Shown here piece after piece: positions 5,958-11,183 of a stretch of DNA of 11,183 nucleotides. Source of the stretch: Planctomycetota bacterium. Lineage in GTDB: Bacteria > Planctomycetota > Planctomycetia > Pirellulales > Thermoguttaceae. Position 1 is the stretch's first letter; the number at the start of each line of letters is the position of its first letter. The DNA lies in the NCBI GenBank assembly GCA_013202535.1, contig JABMRP010000360.1, positions 1-11,183 on the forward strand, read 5' to 3'. Under the pieces are notes generated by a model, which was not told the origin of the DNA, searched no databases, and saw nothing but the letters and a program-made list of their open reading frames with translations. The translations under genes were made by a program, and so were the position numbers.

Positions 5958-7100
5958 ATGATTCACCGGTTATTGAGCGATTCTTCGCCTGGGGAGGTGA
6001 CGGTATTCTCAACAAGTCGCGTTCGACGTCGATTGAACGCGATTGAAGTTTCGGTGCCCGACGATTCCGACTTGACGCTGCTCGTGGGCCGGATATGGGA
6101 GAGGATCCCCGAGCGGGAGCGCCTGATTCGCGACATCCTCGAATTATTGGGACGGTCGGCGCTCACGGCTTGGCCGCGATGGTACGATGAGTCGGTCCCG
6201 CTGCTGCGGAACAATCAGTCGGATTCCACCGGTGTCGATAGCGATACGGTCCTGCTGCGGGCAGGCCAATGCCGCAATGTGCTCCCCGGCTGGCTGCAGC
6301 GAGCCGCGCGTCGTTGCAAGGCCGGGCGAATTCCGCTGCTCAAGAGATACAGCGCCGAACTGCAACTCCGTCAACTCGCGTTGGCGATGTCCTGGCGGCG
6401 ATTCGTGCTTCTGCTGGCGATCGACACCCAAACACTCGGCGACGGTGAAGCTAAGTGCTTCGCCGATGTCTGCACGTGGACGGCTCGGCTCGCGGATCTA
6501 CGAATCGGCGTCCTTCTCGATGAGCGGCTGCTGGATTGCCGCGGTCTGGAGACGATCGCCTATCGCGCCCATTCACTCGACCCCGAGCAGACACCCAGGC
6601 GAGCGAAGCGGGAAGGAAGCAGTGGACCTCCCACGGATTTCGCGGGTGCGGCAGACGGCGAAGGCGCCGGTTGCGATGAAACCGAGAAGCGTCCGCGGCG
6701 CCGAGCGAGTCGTCATCGCTTCGCCTGGCCGGTGATCGGCGTGCCTCACCCTTTCAGCCCGGGCGAGCAACGACTATCGCAGAGTTTCGACGCCACAACC
6801 GACCTTCAGGGACTGTTCCGCCACAATTGGCCGATCACGATCTCCACCGGGAAACGCTACATTGTTGACTTGCTCTGTGAATCCACTAAACTCATCGTTG
6901 AGGTGGACGGCTACTCCACTCATTCGAGCCGATTGAGTTTTCAGGCCGATCGCGATCGGGATTTCGGCTTGGCCATCGATGGCTACACGGTCGTCCGGCT
7001 GACCCATGCGGAGATTATGCGCGACGTCGATGCGTCGCTTGCGAAGATCCGGGCGATTCTGCGGTCACTCCACGCCCGCCCGCAAGGCGCCGACTCATAA
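5958..7100 (+). CDS. DUF559-type PD-(D/E)XK nuclease with large N-terminal region
   Basis: I take ATG 5958 (380 residues) as the start. It lies 30 bases after the expected transcription start, and AGGAAGG is upstream with rather long spacing (12 bases); ATG 5928 and GTG 5820 are alternatives. The C-terminal domain, about residues 267-372, matches DUF559, a Vsr-like PD-(D/E)XK nuclease fold: SPGEQRL, then YIVDLL with Asp304, then LIVEVDG with Glu315 and Asp317, then DRDRDF and GYTVVRLTHAEI. The D...ExD set is intact, so DNA cleavage is likely. Residues 1-265 match nothing I know; they include WERIPERERLIRD, a hydrophobic SWRRFVLLLAID strand and a polar, low-complexity stretch at about 215-255. 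The gene is first of three, 11 bases before the next, so it probably supplies the nuclease of the operon's system. Nuclease fold: confident. Defence role: inference. Confidence 0.85.
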   Translation: MIHRLLSDSSPGEVTVFSTSRVRRRLNAIEVSVPDDSDLTLLVGRIWERIPERERLIRDILELLGRSALTAWPRWYDESVPLLRNNQSDSTGVDSDTVLLRAGQCRNVLPGWLQRAARRCKAGRIPLLKRYSAELQLRQLALAMSWRRFVLLLAIDTQTLGDGEAKCFADVCTWTARLADLRIGVLLDERLLDCRGLETIAYRAHSLDPEQTPRRAKREGSSGPPTDFAGAADGEGAGCDETEKRPRRRASRHRFAWPVIGVPHPFSPGEQRLSQSFDATTDLQGLFRHNWPITISTGKRYIVDLLCESTKLIVEVDGYSTHSSRLSFQADRDRDFGLAIDGYTVVRLTHAEIMRDVDASLAKIRAILRSLHARPQGADS

Positions 7101-7111
7101 GGAAGGGAATC

Positions 7112-7768
7112 ATGTTGTTTGAACCGAATGCGACGCAGGCCCAAGCGTTGTTGCGGCTTCTCTTCATCCCGGAAGAACCGGCCATGAGCAAGTTCAAGCC
7201 GAACCTGCCGGCGGATAAACGCAAGACGCTCGTTGCCGCTGGGCTGATCGCCTTGGAGAAACGCGGCGGCGCCAACCATGTATTGCTCACCGACCGTGGG
7301 TGGGCATGGGCCGGGGAGAATCTGGACCGTCTGTGTCCGAAGAGTCTGAACCGGCTGAATCCCGAGATCCTAGCGGCGATCCTCGGGGCCGTCGCCAGGA
7401 ACATGACGCTTCGTGGACTATCGCTCGCCGAACTGGTTCGGCCGGAGATGTTCGCCGATGGTCCCGCAACCGAGGCCATCGACGGCGCCGAGGCGGCGTC
7501 TTCGGAAGCCCCCGCGGCCGCGATCCGCCGCACCTGCAACGAGTTGACCCAAACGATGCCGGGCGGTCGCATCCGACTAACGGAGCTTCGCGGCGCGCTT
7601 CCGCGGATCGAGCGATCCGTTCTGGATGCAACACTGATCGAGATGCAAGCATCGACCGAGATCGTTCTCAGCACGCTTGAACGTTTCGAGATCGGCGCCG
7701 TCGATGAAGCGGCGGCAATCCATGTCGCCGGCCTGCCGCGACATGTTGTTTTCGTGAAAAACATCTGA
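7112..7768 (+). CDS. double winged-helix-like protein of the nuclease-ATPase operon
   Basis: This 218-residue protein starts 11 bases after the nuclease gene, with AAGGAAGGG at 7099-7107 overlapping the previous stop, which suggests translational coupling. Residues about 8-70 look like a winged helix: helix (QAQALLRLLF), KFKPNLPADKRKTLVAAGLI as the recognition-helix region, then a wing ending in NHVLLTDRGWAWA, similar to MarR-like and restriction-associated wHTH modules. A Glu/Ala-rich linker (about 112-140) leads to a second possible winged helix at about 151-215 (IRLTELRGALPRIERSVLDA, ending AGLPRHVVFV). No catalytic residues are seen. It may bind DNA or bridge the nuclease and the ATPase, or regulate the operon. 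The fold is judged by eye and the role is inferred from its position between the other two genes. Confidence 0.7.
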   Translation: MLFEPNATQAQALLRLLFIPEEPAMSKFKPNLPADKRKTLVAAGLIALEKRGGANHVLLTDRGWAWAGENLDRLCPKSLNRLNPEILAAILGAVARNMTLRGLSLAELVRPEMFADGPATEAIDGAEAASSEAPAAAIRRTCNELTQTMPGGRIRLTELRGALPRIERSVLDATLIEMQASTEIVLSTLERFEIGAVDEAAAIHVAGLPRHVVFVKNI

Positions 7769-7791
7769 CTTCGCACTGCTTGACGATCACC

Positions 7792-7797
7792 AGGAGG
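7792..7797 (+). promoter_or_regulatory. ribosome binding site that fixes the start of the large ATPase
   Basis: AGGAGG (7792-7797, extended to AGGAGGGG) lies 6 bases before ATG 7804. It is the strongest Shine-Dalgarno match in the operon and rules against the upstream in-frame TTG at 7780, which lacks one and would place the site inside the coding sequence. Confidence 0.75.
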
Positions 7798-7803
7798 GGC
7801 ACA

Positions 7804-10482
7804 ATGGATGAACTGCAGTTACTTCGTCGACTCGACTACGACTGGGTCGTTCGGTCCAACAGCGTCTGGAACGATCCGCCGATCGACGTCGACGCCATCA
7901 ATGAGGACGCCCGCGACGAGTTGCGGATGTCGCTCGCTGGCCTGGAGGACTCCGACAAGCCGGAGTGCCCGCTGGGGCTGGTCTTCGTCGGACGCGGCGG
8001 CGTCGGCAAGACGCATCTACTGCAGTGGCTCCGTGGGCGGACGTTCGAACGCAATATAACGTTCCTGTTCGCTGACCTGACCGGCGTGCGTGACTTCTGG
8101 GAGACGATGCAACTGCAGATCATCGCCTCGATTGATTGTGAGCTTCCCGATGGGTACCGGCAATGCCAGCATGTCCTGGCCGGCCTCCTTAATTCTGTTG
8201 TGAAGAAGCCGCAGAAGCGTCCGATTGGCCTAGCCGACAAGCTGGCGAAATGGTCCGTTACTGAGACGGTCGACTACACGCAGCGATTGATCGCCCTTCT
8301 CAGCCGGACCTATCGAGTCCAGATGATGCAACACCAGGATGTGCTCCGCGCGTTGATCATGCTCAACTCGGACAAAATCGAGTTGAACAACGCCGCCAAT
8401 GCTTGGCTGCACGGCACGGAGACCGACGAGGAACTGCTCCAGCGGTTTGCGTTCACCTCGTCCGGGAAACCGCCCATCGACATCGTACGCGGTGTCTCCT
8501 GGTTTCTGAGCCTTCGAGGGCCGACCGTTCTCGCCATCGATCAGATGGACAACCTCATCGCCCAGCAACGGTTTCGCTTTGAGAACGCCGAGGACCAAGT
8601 CGACGAAATCGTCGCGGACGACGATCAGGCCAGGCGTTTGAAGGCGATAACGCAGGATGTCGCCGGAGGGCTTGGGGATCCCGTGCAGACCGTTATGCAG
8701 CGAACGCTGGTCGTGGTTTCGTGTTACGAAGAGACCTGGGTGCATACGGCGCAGGTGGCGCTTCGGGCAGCGGTGGCGCGATTCCAGGATCGCATCGTCC
8801 TATCCAACATTCCGACCGGCCAATCGGCTCGGCTTCTGGCGGAGGGACGCCTGACTGCCGCGGCGAAACGGTTGAACATCACGCCACCATCGTCCTCTTG
8901 GCTCTTCGCGCCGGAGGCGTTTGAGAACACGGCGGGCATGTCGCCTCGCGAGCTGCTGCAGAAGTGCGAACGCCACCGTCGCCATTGCCTGAAACTCGGA
9001 CATGTCGAACCGCTGACGACGTTCGATGCGGACGGACGTGTCGCCCCGGCGCCTCCGCCTCCGGTGAAGGAATCGGGGCTCGACCAGGAGTTCGCGCGTC
9101 TGAAGCAGTCGGCCAAGGTGGCGTCGTGCTTTAACAAGAGCACGGAGGATCAAGTCTGGCCGGGGCTCATGGAATCGGCCCTTGCGGGTCTTAGACACGA
9201 ATGCACGTTCCCACCGCACATGGATGTCGTCATCGACGGTCGCTTGGCCGGCGGCAAGTCGTACCGCTATTTGCATGCCCGACTCAAGATCATCGACCAC
9301 CAGCGTCAAGGGCAAGAGCAGCAGTTCGGCTTCCGCGTCCTTACGCACGACAATGCATCGGCGTTTCAGAATCGACTCAAGGCCGCGATGGGCGACGCCG
9401 GCATCGATAAACGTCTCGCGTTTCGATCGCTCACGGTTGTTCGTAACGACCTGCCGCCGAAGGGCGCGAAGACAGAGAAACTCGTCGGCCAATTCGGTCG
9501 GATGGGCGGACGTTGGGCGACGATCTCGAAGGAAGAGATCCGCACGCTGCACGCCGTGCAGGAGCTCTTGAAGTCGCACGGGGCCGAGGCCCATGATTGG
9601 ATTCGAGAACGTCGCCCCATCTCGGAGATCGGATTCATCCGGGTATCCGGACTGCTGGAAGCCATCGCGGCGCTCGGCGACGGGCCGTCCCAGCCTCCCG
9701 AGCCAGCCACCCCCGCACCGCCCGTATCGCCTTCACCAACACCCACGCGCGAAACTCCACCGCCCGCGCCATCGCCGACGAGTCGACCGCCTTCTTCCAA
9801 GGCTTCGGGCGCCCTCCACCTCGGCGTGCGAGAGCAAGCGGGAGGCAAGCTCGGGGCTCCGATCCTCGTGCCATGGGTGGATCTGACCCGTCACACGCTC
9901 GTTGTCGCGGGTTCCGGCTCCGGGAAGACGAATCTGCTGAAGCGAATTGTCGAAGAGGCGACCATCAAGGGCATCCCCTCGATCGTCGTCGACTGTAACA
10001 ACGACTTGATCGGCCTTGGAGAAAAGCGGCCGCCAAAGGCCGTCCCCACGGAGTGGACCGACGACGATCGCGCGAAGGAACGCTGCTACACCGGCGCCCG
10101 AGAGGTCATCACATGGACGCCGAATCGCAAAGGCGGCAATCCGGTCGCCCTGCCGTTGCTGCCGAACTTCGGTAGTCTGGCCGACGACCCGGATGAATTG
10201 TCGACCGCCGTGACCGTCACATGCAACAACCTGGAGAAGGTCGTGGCGCCGGGCGCCTCGGCCAAGTCGCAGAAGAAAAAGGGCGTGCTCAGCCAGGTCG
10301 TGAAGCACTTCGCCGCGCAAGGGGGCGACACCATCGAAAAGCTGATCGAGATGTTGCGCGAACTCCCGTCGGATGTCCACACGGGCATCAGCGATGAAGT
10401 GAAGCTCGCGGCCGAGATGGCCGACAGAACCGATCGCCTGAACGACCGTATCTTTAGTATGCAACGATCGATAAGCGTATGA
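7804..10482 (+). CDS. two-module ATPase: N-terminal AAA/STAND-like domain plus HerA/DUF87-type P-loop, C-terminally truncated
   Basis: The product has 892 residues from ATG 7804. Module 1 (about 1-400) has Walker A GRGGVGKT at 63-70, Walker B VLAIDQMD at 243-249 and a sensor-like strand VVVSCYEE at 303-310, and resembles Orc/STAND-like AAA ATPases. A middle domain (about 420-620) with conserved-looking text (FRVLTHDN, GRMGGRWATISKEEI) is unassigned. A proline-rich linker (about 628-668) joins it to module 2, with a second Walker A GSGSGKT at 703-709 and VVDCNNDLIGL at 728-738, typical of HerA/DUF87 DNA translocases. HerA cores need a Walker B and an arginine finger further on. Here the chain ends about 180 residues after Walker A with SMQRSISV and no Walker B is visible, so the C-terminus is probably lost. 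The gene is last in the operon and ends 17 bases from a convergent sulfatase. The probable job is ATP-driven DNA translocation paired with the DUF559 nuclease. Module folds: confident; defence role: inference. Confidence 0.82.
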   Translation: MDELQLLRRLDYDWVVRSNSVWNDPPIDVDAINEDARDELRMSLAGLEDSDKPECPLGLVFVGRGGVGKTHLLQWLRGRTFERNITFLFADLTGVRDFWETMQLQIIASIDCELPDGYRQCQHVLAGLLNSVVKKPQKRPIGLADKLAKWSVTETVDYTQRLIALLSRTYRVQMMQHQDVLRALIMLNSDKIELNNAANAWLHGTETDEELLQRFAFTSSGKPPIDIVRGVSWFLSLRGPTVLAIDQMDNLIAQQRFRFENAEDQVDEIVADDDQARRLKAITQDVAGGLGDPVQTVMQRTLVVVSCYEETWVHTAQVALRAAVARFQDRIVLSNIPTGQSARLLAEGRLTAAAKRLNITPPSSSWLFAPEAFENTAGMSPRELLQKCERHRRHCLKLGHVEPLTTFDADGRVAPAPPPPVKESGLDQEFARLKQSAKVASCFNKSTEDQVWPGLMESALAGLRHECTFPPHMDVVIDGRLAGGKSYRYLHARLKIIDHQRQGQEQQFGFRVLTHDNASAFQNRLKAAMGDAGIDKRLAFRSLTVVRNDLPPKGAKTEKLVGQFGRMGGRWATISKEEIRTLHAVQELLKSHGAEAHDWIRERRPISEIGFIRVSGLLEAIAALGDGPSQPPEPATPAPPVSPSPTPTRETPPPAPSPTSRPPSSKASGALHLGVREQAGGKLGAPILVPWVDLTRHTLVVAGSGSGKTNLLKRIVEEATIKGIPSIVVDCNNDLIGLGEKRPPKAVPTEWTDDDRAKERCYTGAREVITWTPNRKGGNPVALPLLPNFGSLADDPDELSTAVTVTCNNLEKVVAPGASAKSQKKKGVLSQVVKHFAAQGGDTIEKLIEMLRELPSDVHTGISDEVKLAAEMADRTDRLNDRIFSMQRSISV

Positions 10483-10499
10483 CGAACGTGCTTCAGCGG

Positions 10500-11183
10500 T
10501 TATTCAATGGTTGGGTGCATCGATGATCGCCACTGCTCGAATTGGACGCTCAGTTCCTTAACGATGTCCTCGTGCCTGGCGGCCACATCTTCTTGCTCTC
10601 CGATATTATTGGCCAGATTGTAGAGTTGCCAGGTTGGGGGAGGAGTCACGGAATCGACTTTCTCCTCCAGCCGCACAAGTTTCCAATTCCCTTTTCGTAT
10701 GGCGCAATTGTGGACCCTCGGTGTGGGGACGACGAAGCCGCCGGCTGTCTTGGGGAGCCAACTGCGGTTCTGCCAGCAGAGCCACTCATGCGGCTTGGAC
10801 TGGTTCTCACCGTTGATGTAGGGAAGCAAATCGACGCCGTCGACATGTTGATCTCCGGGCATCCCCAGGCCGGCGGCACGGACCAGTGTGGGGTAGATGT
10901 CCATGCTGGAGACCATCTTGCGATAGACCTCTCCTGCCGGCACCCGGCCCGGCCAGCGCATGATCATCGGCACGCGTACGCCGCCCTCGAAGACGTCGAA
11001 CTTGTAGCCCCGCAACGGCTTGTTGTTCGCGAAGTTCCTGGAATGGGCGGCGTATCGAGCGGTGCTTTCGCCGCCTCCATTGTCGTTGAGGAAGATGACG
11101 ATCGTGTTGTCGGCAATCCCGTGCTTGTCCAATCGATCGAGCACGCGTCCGATGCTTCGGTCCATCGCCAGCAGCATGCCGTC
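10500..11183 (-). CDS. type I sulfatase, C-terminal half (gene starts beyond right edge)
   Basis: The minus-strand frame is open from the edge (11183) to TAA at 10500-10502, 227 residues. It contains the second half of a family S1 sulfatase: FLNDNGG, whose Asp34-Asn35 (numbered from the edge) correspond to metal ligands, NNKPLRGYKFDVFEGGVRVP with active-site-type Lys61, RWPGRVPAG, a strand-helix DIYPTLVRAAGL, then GVDLLPYINGE and the typical C-terminal subdomain ending in LYNLANNIGEQEDVA. The N-terminal CxPSR formylglycine motif is outside the window. Such planctomycete enzymes are usually exported and desulfate algal polysaccharides, and need FGE for maturation. The signal peptide and substrate class cannot be judged. 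The C-terminus appears natural. The convergent ATPase gene ends 17 bases away with no terminator between them. Confidence 0.93.
   Translation of the reverse strand, partial: DGMLLAMDRSIGRVLDRLDKHGIADNTIVIFLNDNGGGESTARYAAHSRNFANNKPLRGYKFDVFEGGVRVPMIMRWPGRVPAGEVYRKMVSSMDIYPTLVRAAGLGMPGDQHVDGVDLLPYINGENQSKPHEWLCWQNRSWLPKTAGGFVVPTPRVHNCAIRKGNWKLVRLEEKVDSVTPPPTWQLYNLANNIGEQEDVAARHEDIVKELSVQFEQWRSSMHPTIE

Noticed and set aside
7015..7776. 253-codon minus-strand frame opposite the winged-helix gene
   Set aside because: It is Ser/Arg-rich and antisense to a well-supported operon gene with a strong ribosome binding site.
1..11183. CRISPR arrays, tRNA or rRNA genes, insertion-sequence ends
   Set aside because: Looked for by eye; no regularly spaced direct repeats, cloverleaf sequences, rRNA cores or transposase motifs were found.

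Overview
The window looks like GC-rich DNA from a Planctomycetota bacterium (Pirellulales/Gemmatales type). The clues are a secreted prolyl oligopeptidase, a type I sulfatase, formylglycine-generating-enzyme (FGE) sequences, and two short degenerate genes of a style I associate with planctomycetes. This assignment is inference from gene content; no rRNA or other phylogenetic marker is present.

Layout, left to right. (1) Positions 1-486, minus strand: the N-terminal part of a CHC2-type zinc-finger primase-like protein that runs off the left edge and is probably of mobile-element origin. (2) About 487-1990: gene-poor and decayed. It holds a short FGE C-terminal relic on the minus strand, a small plus-strand gene broken by one frameshift (1266-1522), a doubtful minus-strand relic, and two hairpins. 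(3) 1992-4160: an intact exported prolyl oligopeptidase with a complete catalytic triad. (4) 4203-4894: an FGE-domain lipoprotein cut short after the first third of its domain, then a small gene with two frameshifts. (5) 4973-5179: an intact small two-helix membrane protein behind a good promoter candidate. (6) About 5180-5892: no convincing gene, several inverted repeats.

(7) 5958-10482: a tight three-gene plus-strand operon. It encodes a DUF559-type PD-(D/E)XK nuclease with a large unassigned N-terminal region, a double winged-helix-like protein, and a very large two-ATPase protein (N-terminal AAA/STAND-like module, unassigned middle domain, proline-rich linker, C-terminal HerA/DUF87-type P-loop). 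Its make-up suggests a nuclease plus DNA-translocase system, most likely genome defence, and it is the most interesting part of the window. The large ATPase stops about 180 residues after its second Walker A with no Walker B visible. Its stop lies 17 bases from the stop of a convergent sulfatase, so the operon seems cut by a deletion or rearrangement and may be defective or missing downstream genes.

(8) 10500-11183, minus strand: the C-terminal half of a type I sulfatase that runs off the right edge. FGE enzymes mature sulfatases, so the FGE relics and the sulfatase are functionally related in theme, but neither FGE piece here looks functional.

The many broken genes on both sides of intact ones point to an accessory, rearrangement-prone region. 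Single-base frameshifts could also be sequencing errors.
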